From positions 1 through 37,997 of the forward strand of contig CAZJHX010000102.1 in the NCBI GenBank assembly GCA_964545715.1: a stretch of 37,997 nt of DNA. The letters are read 5' to 3'. This document shows, piece by piece, positions 1-8,254 of the stretch. The position numbers were made by a program, and so were the translations under genes. Source of the DNA: CAZJHX01 sp964545715. GTDB lineage: Bacteria; Myxococcota_A; UBA9042; GCA-2863065. Below the pieces are notes generated by a model. It searched no databases. It was given only the letters and a program-made list of their open reading frames with translations, and was not told where the DNA came from. Each line of letters starts with the position of its first letter. The first letter of the stretch is position 1.

Positions 1-890
1 ACCAGCTTGTCGTGGGTACGCACCGTGCCCTCGAGCACGACGCGGCCCGGGATGATGTTCCAGCGCTCGCCGCCCTTGATCACGCCCACGCTGACGACCA
101 CGGGCCTGCGGGCGTCTACAATGCGGCTGGAGATGGTCTGCAGCGCGGTGATCACGTGGGCGGAGGCCACCACCGGGTCGACGCCGCCCCAGGGAAACGC
201 GGCGTGCGTCTGCTTGCCGATGATCTCCACCTTGAACTGATCCACGCTGGCAAACATGCCGCCCATCGCATAGCCGAGCTGGCCTGATTTGAGGTCCGGA
301 AACGCGTGCAGCGCAAAGATGGCGTCCGGCTTGGGATCGGTGAGCACGCCCTCTTCGACCATCAGCTTGGCGCCGCCCTCCTCGCCCTCGGGTGGGCCCT
401 CCTCGGCGGGCTGAAAGATCAGCTTCACCGTGCCGTGAAGCTGATCCCGCATCCCCGCCAGCACCGCCCCCGCGCCCAGCAGCACCGACGTATGGATGTC
501 GTGGCCGCAGGCGTGCATCACGCCCTTGTTCTTGGAGGCGAAGGGAAGGCCTGTCGCCTCGGTGACCGGCAGCGCGTCCATGTCCCCGCGCAGCGCGACG
601 ACCTTGCCGGGGTGCTTGCCTTTGATCAGCGCCACCACCCCGTGGCGCGCGACGCCGGTCTTGATGGACTCCACCCCGATCGCCCGCAGGCGCTCGACCA
701 CGTAGGCCGCCGTCCGGACCTCCCGGTTGGACAGCTCCGGGTGTTGATGGATGTGCCGGCGCCACGTCACCACCTGGGGGGCCAGCGCCTTCACGCGCTT
801 CTCCACCAGCGCGCGCACCGGCTCGTCGGCGGTGGCCGGTCCGATCCCGCCGATCAGAGCGGCGCACAGCACCAGCGAGGCTCGTGTCAT
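1..890 (-). CDS. Exported M20-family metal-dependent amidohydrolase, 3' end cut by window edge
   Basis: The minus strand reads open from ATG at 890 to the window edge (about 296 residues visible, C-terminus missing). Residues 1-22 look like a Sec signal peptide ending at TADEP. The M20 peptidase/amidohydrolase core follows: RGDMDALPV at 101-109, HACGHDIH at 126-133 (Cys128 and His130 as metal ligands), QPAEEGP at 160-166 and LHAFP at 194-198, then the start of the dimerisation domain with the HAAFPWGG loop. The family hydrolyses amide bonds of N-acyl amino acids, hippurate-like conjugates and similar substrates; the substrate here is unknown. The start lies 3 bases after the stop of the upstream flavoprotein gene, and an AAGGA ribosome site overlaps that gene's end, so the two are probably co-transcribed. 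Family assignment is firm; periplasmic location is inferred from the signal peptide. Confidence 0.9.
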   Translation of the reverse strand, partial: MTRASLVLCAALIGGIGPATADEPVRALVEKRVKALAPQVVTWRRHIHQHPELSNREVRTAAYVVERLRAIGVESIKTGVARHGVVALIKGKHPGKVVALRGDMDALPVTEATGLPFASKNKGVMHACGHDIHTSVLLGAGAVLAGMRDQLHGTVKLIFQPAEEGPPEGEEGGAKLMVEEGVLTDPKPDAIFALHAFPDLKSGQLGYAMGGMFASVDQFKVEIIGKQTHAAFPWGGVDPVVASAHVITALQTISSRIVDARRPVVVSVGVIKGGERWNIIPGRVVLEGTVRTHDKL

Positions 891-893
891 CTC

Positions 894-3155
894 TCAGTCC
901 TTTTCGTTGGCGCGCACGCTCCACTCAAAGCGCGGCGTGAAGCGGTTGAGCACCTTGTACTGGTCGGGCCACTCCAGGCGCACGCCCTGCTCGTAGGCGG
1001 CGTGCCGGGTCCAATACGGGTCGTACAGGTGGGCGCGCGCCAGAGCGCAGATGTCGGCGCGGCCGGACGCGATGATGCTGTTGACGTCGCCGTAGCTGAC
1101 CACGCCGCCCACCGTAATCGTCGGGATCTCGGCCTCAAGCCGAATCGTCTCGCTGAACGGCGTCTGGTACAGCCGGCCGTAGCTGGGGCGGCTGTCCGCG
1201 ACCGTCTGGCCGGTCGAGACGTCGATGATGTCGCAGCCGCGCGCTTTCAGGGCGCGGCTGACCGCCACGGCGTCGCGCTCTTCAAAGCCGCCGGGGGCCC
1301 AATCCGTGGCCGAGATCCGTACCGAGATCGGCTTGTGGTCCGGCCACGCCGCCCGCGCCGCGTCGAAGACCTCCAGCGGAAAGCGCATCCGGTTTTCCAG
1401 GGACCCGCCGTACGCGTCCGTACGCACGTTGGTCAGCGGCGACAGAAAGCCGGCCAGCAGATAGCCGTGGGCCATATGCAGCTCCAACAGGTCGAAGCCG
1501 GCGGCCTCGGCGCCCTGCGTGGACGACACAAAGTCGGCGATGACCTGGTCCATGTCGGACCGGTCCATCGATTTGGGAGTCTGGCTGTGCGCCAGATAGG
1601 GCAGGGCGGACGCTGCCAGCAGCGGCCAGGCCCCGACGTCCAGCGGCTGGTCGATGCCCTCCCACATCAGCTTGGTCGCGCCCTTCCGACCGGCGTGCGC
1701 GACCTGAAAGCCGATGGCCGTGGCGCTGTTGCCGTGCACGAAGTCGACGACGCGCTTCCACTGCTGCACGTGCTCGGGCGTGTACATCCCGGCGCAGCCC
1801 GGCGTGATTCGGGCGTCTGCGCTCACATCCGTCATCTCGGTCATGATCAGACCGGCGCCGCCCAGCGCGCGGCTGCCCAGGTGCACCAGGTGCCAGTCAT
1901 CGATGTTGCCGTCGGTGGCCGAGTACTGGCACATCGGCGACATCATCACGCGGTTGCTCAGCGTCAGCCCGCGCAGCGTGATCGGCGCAAACATCGGCGG
2001 CGTGGCGTCCGTGCCCCCGCTGAACCACCTGTCCACGCGCGCCGTGAACTCGGGGTCCCTCATCCGCAGGTTGGTGTGATTGATCCGCATGCTGCGCGTC
2101 AGGAGGCTGTACGTGAACTGCATCGGGTCCATGCGCTGGTGGTAGCGCTCGGTGTTCTCGAACCAGTCCAGGCTCACTTGCGCGGCCCGCTGCAGGCTGT
2201 CCACGGCGGGCCGACGCTCTTCCTCGTAGCGATGCAGCGCCGTCGCCAGGTCCGGGTGCTCGCCCACCGCGCGGCATAAGGCGATGCCGTCCTCCATGGC
2301 CAGCTTGGTCCCCGACCCGATCGAGAAGTGCGCGGTGTGCACGGCGTCGCCCAGCAGCACCAGATTCTCGTGGGACCACCGCCCGCACGAGATGGTGGGG
2401 AACCGTCGCCAGATCGAGCGGTTGGTCAGCAGCGGGTGCCCTTCCAGCTCGTCGGCAAACAGGTCGGCGCAGTAGGCCGCGTTCTCCGCCTCCGTCTTGT
2501 GCTCCAGCCCCGCCGACCGCCAGGTCTCCTCAGTGCACTCCACGATAAACGTCGAGTGCTCATCGTCGTAGTTGTAGGCGTGCACGCGAAACAGGCCGTG
2601 CTCGTTCTCGCCAAAGTAGAACGTAAAGGCCGGAAAACGCCGCGTCGTTCCCAGCCACATGAACCGATTGGGACGCCAGTCCACAGACGGCTGAAAGTGC
2701 TCGGCGAACTGCTCGCGGATCCCGCTGTTGACCCCGTCCGCCGCGACGACCAGATCCGCGCTCAGGTGCGCCGTCACGTCCGGCACGTTTGTGCTGAAGT
2801 GCGTTACCACGCCGAGCTCGTCGCAGCGCTCGCGCAGGATCTCCAGCAGCTTCTTGCGCGACAGCCCGCTGAACCCGTGCCCGGTGGACCGCAGCATTTC
2901 ACCGCGGTGGTGTACGTCGATGTCGTCCCAGTGCGAAAACGACTCGGTGATCCTGGCATATGTCTCGGTGTCTGCCGCCGCGATGTGCTCCAGAGTGGCG
3001 TCCGAAAACACCACCCCGAACCCGAAGGTGTCGTCGGCCCGATTTCGCTCGTAGATCGTGACGTTGTTTGTGGGGTCGGCCTTCTTCATCAGGATGCCGA
3101 AATACAGGCCACCCGGGCCCCCACCGATGCACACGATATCCATGCCGCGCACCAT
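894..3155 (-). CDS. Fused FAD monooxygenase / Old Yellow Enzyme reductase acting on an aromatic acyl-CoA (2-aminobenzoyl-CoA monooxygenase/reductase or salicylyl-CoA 5-hydroxylase type)
   Basis: The protein has 753 residues in two fused flavoprotein halves. The N-terminal half (about 1-380) is a group A FAD monooxygenase: nucleotide-binding GGGPGG at 11-16 and a second FAD motif LLGDAVHTAHFSIGSG near 285-300. The C-terminal half (about 390-753) is an Old Yellow Enzyme-type FMN barrel with SPMCQYSA, QVAHAGRKG and a late VGGVVS phosphate-binding segment. This order and length match 2-aminobenzoyl-CoA monooxygenase/reductase of Azoarcus and the bifunctional salicylyl-CoA 5-hydroxylase family, which hydroxylate CoA-activated aromatic acids. 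I cannot tell which substrate is used. No CoA ligase or thioesterase gene is in view. ATG 3155 is preferred over ATG 3143 because AAGGG sits 7 bases upstream of it. The exported amidohydrolase follows after 3 bases, suggesting release of an aromatic acid from a conjugate followed by intracellular attack, which is inference. Confidence 0.88.
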   Translation of the reverse strand: MVRGMDIVCIGGGPGGLYFGILMKKADPTNNVTIYERNRADDTFGFGVVFSDATLEHIAAADTETYARITESFSHWDDIDVHHRGEMLRSTGHGFSGLSRKKLLEILRERCDELGVVTHFSTNVPDVTAHLSADLVVAADGVNSGIREQFAEHFQPSVDWRPNRFMWLGTTRRFPAFTFYFGENEHGLFRVHAYNYDDEHSTFIVECTEETWRSAGLEHKTEAENAAYCADLFADELEGHPLLTNRSIWRRFPTISCGRWSHENLVLLGDAVHTAHFSIGSGTKLAMEDGIALCRAVGEHPDLATALHRYEEERRPAVDSLQRAAQVSLDWFENTERYHQRMDPMQFTYSLLTRSMRINHTNLRMRDPEFTARVDRWFSGGTDATPPMFAPITLRGLTLSNRVMMSPMCQYSATDGNIDDWHLVHLGSRALGGAGLIMTEMTDVSADARITPGCAGMYTPEHVQQWKRVVDFVHGNSATAIGFQVAHAGRKGATKLMWEGIDQPLDVGAWPLLAASALPYLAHSQTPKSMDRSDMDQVIADFVSSTQGAEAAGFDLLELHMAHGYLLAGFLSPLTNVRTDAYGGSLENRMRFPLEVFDAARAAWPDHKPISVRISATDWAPGGFEERDAVAVSRALKARGCDIIDVSTGQTVADSRPSYGRLYQTPFSETIRLEAEIPTITVGGVVSYGDVNSIIASGRADICALARAHLYDPYWTRHAAYEQGVRLEWPDQYKVLNRFTPRFEWSVRANEKD

Positions 3156-3173
3156 AACAGGGCCCTTGATCTA

Positions 3174-3193
3174 TTTATAATTTACAGTGTAAA
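3174..3193. promoter_or_regulatory. Divergent promoter region with a 13-bp palindromic operator candidate
   Basis: Between the divergent starts at 3155 (minus) and 3216 (plus) lies TTTACAGTGTAAA (3181-3193), a perfect inverted repeat of 6-bp arms around one central base. On the minus strand it directly abuts a -10-like TATAAA (3179-3174), in an unusually AT-rich stretch of otherwise GC-rich DNA. The minus gene's AAGGG ribosome site follows at 3167-3163. A dimeric repressor of the TetR or GntR kind would fit the spacing, but no regulator gene is adjacent and the cognate protein is unknown. Confidence 0.4.
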
Positions 3194-3215
3194 CTAATGG
3201 ATGGATGGAGGCTGT

Positions 3216-4664
3216 ATGAAACATTTTGGCAAGATCGCCCCGGCCGCGTGCGTCGTGGCCGCGCTGTCGGTCAGCTGCGCGCAGGACGAGGCGGACCTGT
3301 ACGAGACGGCGCGGACATTGGACAAGGCCTACCTGGCCGGGTCCGGAGGCGACGCGGGGTCGTGCCCCAACCCGGGCTTTTGCGCTGACACCGGCAACCA
3401 CGGCGACACGGCCGACGCCTACAACCCCAGCTGCAACCCCCAGGCGTGCGACGATGGGGACAAGTCCACAATCGACGAGTGTGCGCCGGACGGCGTGACC
3501 TGCCTGCACACCTTCGATCGCTATTACACCGAGCGCCGTTGTGAGTGGGGCAAATTCTGCTGCCCCAGCAAGATGTACGGCGAGGCGTGCGGCCAGGTCG
3601 GCACCTGCCGGTCCCATCTGTGCGAGGACTTAGACGAGGCGACCGTCGACATCTGCCAGGACGATGGCGACACCTGCTGGCACCACTTCGACAAGCGCAA
3701 AGAGGGCAAAGACTGCCGGTTCTCTCCGCCCAGCGACCACTGCTGCGATGATGGCCGCTTCCATGCCGATTGCTTCTTTCAATATCGCCGGTTCTGTCCG
3801 CCCAGTTTCCAGGACTACTGCATGGACGGCGACCCCACCACGCGCGATTTCTGCGAGCACTTTGCTTTCTACCCCGGCTGGTATGGCGCGCCGCAGAGCT
3901 GGGAGTGCCGGTGGGAGTTCATGGGCCCTGAGGGCGCTGCCTGCAACAACGGCAAGTACTGCTGCGACCTGGACCACACAAGCCACCTCGATTGCGACTC
4001 GGCGGCGGAGGATTATTGGGGAGCGCTGGCGACAGCCGTACTGCCGGCGCTGGAGAAGGGCTTCGCGGTCTGGCGTTCGAGCGCACAGATCTACAGCGGT
4101 CGCATCATTGCCATCGCGCTCATCGTAGAAGGCAACTCGGTCTGGGGTGCCAAGCACGCGTTCTCCTCCGAGCTGTTCGACGTGATTGGCGAGGGGCCCA
4201 ACAGGTGGAAGATTACGGAGGCCATCTCCGGCGCCGTGCGAGCGGGACTGGAAAAGTACGAAAGGAGCTTCCGCGTGCCCGGTTTCCCGGCTTTCCCGGC
4301 GTTTGCAGCCTTCCCCGGCCCCAACGCGCCGCCCATGCCCGGTCACCTGCCCATGGCGGCAACGCTGGGCGACCTGACCGGCTTGACACCGGCCGGCCTG
4401 AAATCCGGCATTATGGACCGCCTGGGCGACCTGAAAGACTCCCCCGGCGCCGAGACAGCCGCTCAGACTATCGCGCACGCCGTCTCGGTCGGCTTCCTGG
4501 CGTGGCGCACCACCGGCAACGCGTTCGTCCTGGGCGCGGGCCCCGTTCCTACGTTTGCGCCGCCGTACGTGCCCGTCGGGCCGGTCGTCAACGGGCACCT
4601 CCTCCAGACGGCCGTGTTCGCGACCACAGCGAACATTACGATCACGGCGCCTCCCACGCCCTGA
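3216..4664 (+). CDS. Cysteine-rich predicted lipoprotein, function unknown
   Basis: The protein has 482 residues. ATG 3216 is chosen over the in-frame ATG 3201 because GGAGG lies about 4 bases before it and it gives a clean lipoprotein signal (Lys2, hydrophobic core, SVSC with Cys21). Residues about 55-260 are Cys-rich and hold at least three degenerate copies of a C-x-D-x-D-x-x-T-x-D-x-C unit: CDDGDKSTIDEC, CEDLDEATVDIC and CMDGDPTTRDFC. Each is followed by a C-x-H/W element, and CC pairs separate them (KFCCPSK, DHCCDDG, KYCCDL). The same unit type occurs in the giant protein at the right end of the window. The C-terminal half is Cys-poor with a Pro/Phe/Ala-rich stretch (FPAFPAFAAFPG). I infer a disulfide-rich envelope or surface protein. 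I do not recognise a function. Confidence 0.8.
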   Translation: MKHFGKIAPAACVVAALSVSCAQDEADLYETARTLDKAYLAGSGGDAGSCPNPGFCADTGNHGDTADAYNPSCNPQACDDGDKSTIDECAPDGVTCLHTFDRYYTERRCEWGKFCCPSKMYGEACGQVGTCRSHLCEDLDEATVDICQDDGDTCWHHFDKRKEGKDCRFSPPSDHCCDDGRFHADCFFQYRRFCPPSFQDYCMDGDPTTRDFCEHFAFYPGWYGAPQSWECRWEFMGPEGAACNNGKYCCDLDHTSHLDCDSAAEDYWGALATAVLPALEKGFAVWRSSAQIYSGRIIAIALIVEGNSVWGAKHAFSSELFDVIGEGPNRWKITEAISGAVRAGLEKYERSFRVPGFPAFPAFAAFPGPNAPPMPGHLPMAATLGDLTGLTPAGLKSGIMDRLGDLKDSPGAETAAQTIAHAVSVGFLAWRTTGNAFVLGAGPVPTFAPPYVPVGPVVNGHLLQTAVFATTANITITAPPTP

Positions 4665-4688
4665 GCCCGGCGTGGTATCTACCTGGGC

Positions 4689-6410
4689 ATGCTTGGACGT
4701 GCCCTGCTCACCTGTTTCTCCTTCGCGCTGATCCTCGGCGCCGGCTGTAAGAAGAAAGCTCAGCCCCCGCCCGCCGACCCCGCGCCGGTGCCCGCGGCCG
4801 CGCCCGTCGAAAAGAACGTGCTCATCGGCCTGGAGGCGCTGCAGTACATCCCTAAGGACGCGGCCTTTGTCGCCGCGGCCGACAGCTTCGACGCCATGGC
4901 CCAGCGCTTTGGACGGGATGCCGTCGTGGCCAAGTTCAAGGAGGGCTACACAAAGGGCACCGCCAAAGGCGTGCGCAAGCTGGGCTTTGATGTGTTCGAC
5001 CCGGCAGGCTGGCGCAAGGGCGGGCTGGACCCCTCTAAGCCTTTCGGTGCCGCGATCATCGACGAGGTGGACGAGACGATGGTGATGTTTGCCGCCGTCG
5101 CGGACAGGGTGGTGGCTGAGAAGATGGTCGCGGCCATGAACATGCCCAGGTACCTGGACGCGCTCATCCGCGGCAACACGCTGCTGCTGATCATGAGCGA
5201 CAAGGAGACCAAGCGCCTGGCGCTGGCCGGTGTCGCCAAAGAGGGCTCCATGGCCGCCAACAAGGACATGCTGGCTGCGGTCAAAGCCATGCCGTACGGC
5301 GCCGCGGCGGGCGGATACTGGAACATCAACGCCATGTTGAAGGTGATGAACCTGGCACCGGAGGCCGAGCGGTTTCTGCGTGACCTGGTCGGCGGTACGG
5401 TGGTGGCCGGGGCCGGGATCGAGGGGCGGTCGATCGTGTCGCGCGCGCGGTTTGCCTTCAACGAAGCGGCCCTGCTGCGCAAGCTGGGCCGCAACCTGAG
5501 CGACGTCCCCGTGCTGGTCCGTGCCGCCGAGAAGAAGCCGTCCGTGATGATGCAGGCCAACTTCGACATGGCAGCGCTGCTGGACCTGATCAAGCGGCTA
5601 GCATTCCTGGGCGGGGAAGACGACCCGATCGAGACGCTGAAGCAGCAGCTTGGCGGGCTGGACATCGACCTGGAGAAGCAGGTGCTGACCGCGCTGTCAG
5701 GCGAGGTGGGCCTGATCATCGACACCGATCTGGCGATCTCCCTGACGCCGCCCAAAAACTCCAAGGAGTTCGCCTCCAAGGTCGGCGGCCACGTCGTCAT
5801 CGGGCTCAAGGACGTGGCCAAGATGAAGGCGGTCATGGGCATCGTGGCGCTGGCGACCAAGTCGGAGATCTTCAAGGTCGTGGACGACGTCTTTGTCATC
5901 GAGATCCCCGAGTGGCGAACCGTGTATGTGGGCATCGCCGGTGACTACCTGGTCGGCTCCAGCGACAAAGCGATGCTGGCGCGGGTGGCGGCCGGCAAGG
6001 GCGATTCGTACGCGCCCAAGCTGAAACACGACCAGCTGCGGGCCCTGCTCAGCCACAAGGAGCTGGCGGGCGCCGGCACCATCGACCAGAGCCTGACAGC
6101 CTGGGCCTTTTGGATGGCCGCGGCGTTCCAGACGGGGCTGCGTGATCCCGGCAAAGCGGGCAAGCGCGATGCGGCAGCGGAGAAGACCATCATGGCCACG
6201 GGGACGGCTGCCGGCTCAATATCGGTGACTCCGACAGGTTGGGACGTCGTTTATGGACAGTTTTTCGATGCGTCCAGCTTGCCCGAGCTGGTCATGCTCT
6301 TCGTGGAGTTTGCCAAGGCCGACTCCGAGCTGGAGCGCGGCTGGGAGACCATGGGCGGCCCCGTCTATGAGATCAAGGAAGAGAAGCCGGCCGCCGTGGA
6401 CCCGCCGTGA
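4689..6410 (+). CDS. Large predicted lipoprotein, function unknown
   Basis: The protein has 573 residues. Residues 1-20 form a lipoprotein signal ending LGAGC (Cys20), followed by KKK and a Pro/Ala-rich linker. The mature part begins LQYIPKDAAFVAAADSF, which resembles the opening of bacterial envelope proteins of the DUF3352 kind (proline-aspartate start followed by alternating strands and helices). That similarity is by eye only. No catalytic motif was found and Cys is rare after the lipobox. In Myxococcus xanthus, Lys at +2 of lipoproteins has been associated with the extracellular matrix, and this protein has Lys at +2. The gene starts 24 bases after the Cys-rich lipoprotein gene and its stop overlaps the mutH start by 4 bases (GTGA), so it may be translationally coupled to mutH. 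The ribosome site is weak. Confidence 0.8.
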   Translation: MLGRALLTCFSFALILGAGCKKKAQPPPADPAPVPAAAPVEKNVLIGLEALQYIPKDAAFVAAADSFDAMAQRFGRDAVVAKFKEGYTKGTAKGVRKLGFDVFDPAGWRKGGLDPSKPFGAAIIDEVDETMVMFAAVADRVVAEKMVAAMNMPRYLDALIRGNTLLLIMSDKETKRLALAGVAKEGSMAANKDMLAAVKAMPYGAAAGGYWNINAMLKVMNLAPEAERFLRDLVGGTVVAGAGIEGRSIVSRARFAFNEAALLRKLGRNLSDVPVLVRAAEKKPSVMMQANFDMAALLDLIKRLAFLGGEDDPIETLKQQLGGLDIDLEKQVLTALSGEVGLIIDTDLAISLTPPKNSKEFASKVGGHVVIGLKDVAKMKAVMGIVALATKSEIFKVVDDVFVIEIPEWRTVYVGIAGDYLVGSSDKAMLARVAAGKGDSYAPKLKHDQLRALLSHKELAGAGTIDQSLTAWAFWMAAAFQTGLRDPGKAGKRDAAAEKTIMATGTAAGSISVTPTGWDVVYGQFFDASSLPELVMLFVEFAKADSELERGWETMGGPVYEIKEEKPAAVDPP

Positions 6411-7090
6411 ACAAGCCGGTTCGCCCCCCGCGCACCGAAGCGGAGCTGATGCAGCGGGCGCGCAAGCTCGCAGGTCGCACCCTGGGACAGCTGGCCGAGG
6501 CCTCGGGACGGCGCACGCCGGACTCCCAGACCCGCGCTAAAGGCTGGGTCGGCGAGCTGCTGGAGGCGTCTCTGGGCGCGACCGCGGGCAATCGCTCGGT
6601 TCCCGACTTCGAGCGCATCGGCGTCGAGCTGAAGACCATCCCCATCGACCACCGAAACCTGCCGTCCGAGTCGACGTACGTCTGCACAGCAACCCTCACG
6701 GACCTGACAGACCTGACCTGGGAGACGTCGCGCGTGCGGCACAAGATGGCTCGCGTGCTGTGGGTGCCGGTGCAGGCCTCCAAGACCATCGCGATGGCGC
6801 AGCGACGGGTGGGCAGTCCGCTGCTGTGGACGGCCAACGCGGAGGAGGAGGCCGTGCTGCGCGGAGACTGGACCGAGCTGACGGACATGATTCGGCTGGG
6901 GCAGGTGGACTCGATCAACGCGCGCATGGGAAAATGGCTGCAGATTCGGCCCAAGGCGGCAGACTCCAAGGCCAGGACGTGGGGCATCGATGAGAACGGC
7001 CACCGCTTTCGGACGCTGCCGCGCGGCTTCTATCTGCGCGCCGCGTTTACCACGGCCATCCTGCAGCGCAGCTTCGCAGGCGTGGGTTAA
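6407..7090 (+). CDS. mutH: DNA mismatch repair endonuclease MutH
   Basis: The 227-residue protein closely matches the length and order of Escherichia coli MutH (229 residues). In E. coli, MutH nicks the unmethylated strand at hemimethylated GATC during MutS/MutL-directed repair. The catalytic set is complete: Glu53 in KGWVGELLE, Asp67 in PDF, and Glu74 and Lys76 in GVELKT, aligning with E. coli Glu56, Asp70, Glu77 and Lys79 with a constant offset of 3. Other shared blocks are VRHKMARVLWVPV, RRVGSPLLW, LQIRPKAA and LPRGFYLR. The start is GTG at 6407, overlapping the stop of the upstream lipoprotein gene. Its stop shares bases with the stop of the convergent lipoprotein gene at GTTAAC. MutH is typical of Gammaproteobacteria; its presence here suggests transfer. 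No dam, mutS or mutL is in the window. Confidence 0.95.
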   Translation: MNKPVRPPRTEAELMQRARKLAGRTLGQLAEASGRRTPDSQTRAKGWVGELLEASLGATAGNRSVPDFERIGVELKTIPIDHRNLPSESTYVCTATLTDLTDLTWETSRVRHKMARVLWVPVQASKTIAMAQRRVGSPLLWTANAEEEAVLRGDWTELTDMIRLGQVDSINARMGKWLQIRPKAADSKARTWGIDENGHRFRTLPRGFYLRAAFTTAILQRSFAGVG

Positions 7091-7704
7091 CCGTCTGCGT
7101 CGATCGTCACGGGGCACCCCAACACCGAGTCACCACAGCCGTCAGACCAATTCCACAGGCACGCTTTCAGCTCGTCTTCGTCGGTCAGCGTCAGGCAGTG
7201 CTCAAAGTGCTCGGCCGGCTTCAGCAGCTGGCGGCGCTGGATGAACTCATAGAACCAATCGTCATAGACGGAGTTACCGCGGACAAAGGCCTGGCCGCCG
7301 TCGACGATCTCGATCGTCTGGTTGTCGCCAATGGCCTCCGACGCATTCTCGGAGATGATGGTGATGGACGCCGGCTCACCGGCCGCGAGCACCTGCAGGA
7401 CGCATTTCACGTCGTCTATGTCCACGAACTGGCGGTGCTCGACATACTCGCCGACGCCGTCTTCCGGCCCAAAGCTGGTGACAAAGCGCACCGCGCCGCA
7501 GGGCGTCGGCAGATTGGGGCACGCGGGCTCAGTCATGCGTATTTCCTGCTCGCAGGCGGCCGGCTCGATCGCGGCCGGCGGTTGCGCCTGCATCGGCTCG
7601 GTGGCGGCGCGGGATTCTCTGGCGCCCGGTGCTCCCTCCACCATGCAACCCGCTACGTTGATTAGGAAAACGGAAAAAAGCGCGAGCCTGGGCAAGCGTG
7701 TCAT
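7087..7704 (-). CDS. Small predicted lipoprotein, function unknown
   Basis: The protein has 205 residues. The reading frame is open further upstream, but ATG 7704 is chosen because AAGGGAG stands about 7 bases before it and it yields a lipoprotein signal (MTRLPRLALFSVFLINVAGC, Cys20). The mature protein has a Pro/Ala-rich linker to about residue 50, then a folded region with scattered Cys that may pair (ACEQ, ACPNL, PCGAV, VKCVL, HCLTL, ACLWN, GCGDS, GCPVT). It ends right after VTIDADG. It resembles other orphan Cys-containing lipoproteins of this window but I see no family motif. The stop codon overlaps that of mutH on the opposite strand by 2-3 bases, so no terminator fits between them. Confidence 0.75.
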   Translation of the reverse strand: MTRLPRLALFSVFLINVAGCMVEGAPGARESRAATEPMQAQPPAAIEPAACEQEIRMTEPACPNLPTPCGAVRFVTSFGPEDGVGEYVEHRQFVDIDDVKCVLQVLAAGEPASITIISENASEAIGDNQTIEIVDGGQAFVRGNSVYDDWFYEFIQRRQLLKPAEHFEHCLTLTDEDELKACLWNWSDGCGDSVLGCPVTIDADG

Positions 7705-7811
7705 GAGTCTCTCCCTTCGATAAGTTGTGGCGGGGTCACCAGGCAAAGGCTGTGCCGAGGTACCAAAATGTTGCTTGGTGCGTCGAATACGACCGAAATG
7801 ACTCACGCTCG

Positions 7812-7834
7812 GGGTGTGGAGGATGTCCACACCC
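7812..7834. promoter_or_regulatory. Perfect 9-bp inverted repeat in a divergent intergenic region
   Basis: GGGTGTGGA (7812-7820) and TCCACACCC (7826-7834) are exact reverse complements separated by 5 bases. They lie in the 151-bp gap between the divergent lipoprotein gene (start 7704) and the small membrane protein gene (start 7856). No T-run follows, so a terminator is unlikely. The position 22 bases before the plus-strand start fits an operator or a leader hairpin. Nothing else clear was seen in this intergenic stretch. Confidence 0.35.
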
Positions 7835-7855
7835 TGTGATATTTGAATCCCGCTG

Positions 7856-8254
7856 ATGCAGTGGTTTATCCGATACGCGATCTGCGCCATTTTTCCGTCC
7901 GGTCGGACGCTCAAAGGCGCCGATCAGACCGCGCTCAAGCCTTTTGTGGCGCAGTTCCTGCGCGAGACGAACCTGACCATGAAGGCCGGCCTGTGGCTGG
8001 CGGCCTTGTTGTTCACGATCCTGCCGCTGTTCACTGTTTTTCTGCCGCTGCCGGCGTTTCTGCTGCCCAGGAAGCTGCTGGACAAGCACGCCGACAAGCT
8101 GATGACCTCGCGCATCTACCTGCTGCGCAGCCTGGTGTTCACGCTCAAGATGGTCGGCGGCATCTGCTGGGGCATGGACGCCGACGTGCGGAAAAAGCTG
8201 GGCGTCGCGCCGCTGGGCGCCGATCCGGGCACCTGGAAAGGGCAGACGCAGTAG
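7856..8254 (+). CDS. Small membrane-associated protein preceding GMC oxidase
   Basis: The protein has 132 residues and starts at ATG 7856; no good ribosome site precedes it. One strong hydrophobic segment (about residues 43-69, LWLAALLFTILPLFTVF onward) and a weaker one near 89-103 suggest membrane anchoring. The rest is basic and helical, ending GTWKGQTQ. The stop codon overlaps the GTG start of the oxidoreductase gene by one base (TAGTG), so the two are almost certainly translated together. This protein probably tethers or partners the flavoenzyme at the membrane, which is inference from gene order. I recognise no named domain. Confidence 0.7.
   Translation: MQWFIRYAICAIFPSGRTLKGADQTALKPFVAQFLRETNLTMKAGLWLAALLFTILPLFTVFLPLPAFLLPRKLLDKHADKLMTSRIYLLRSLVFTLKMVGGICWGMDADVRKKLGVAPLGADPGTWKGQTQ

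Noticed and set aside
306..2279. Long plus-strand open frame (657 codons) opposite the flavoprotein gene
   Set aside because: Arg/His/Gln-rich translation with no motif; it mirrors the GC-rich codons of the well-supported minus-strand gene.
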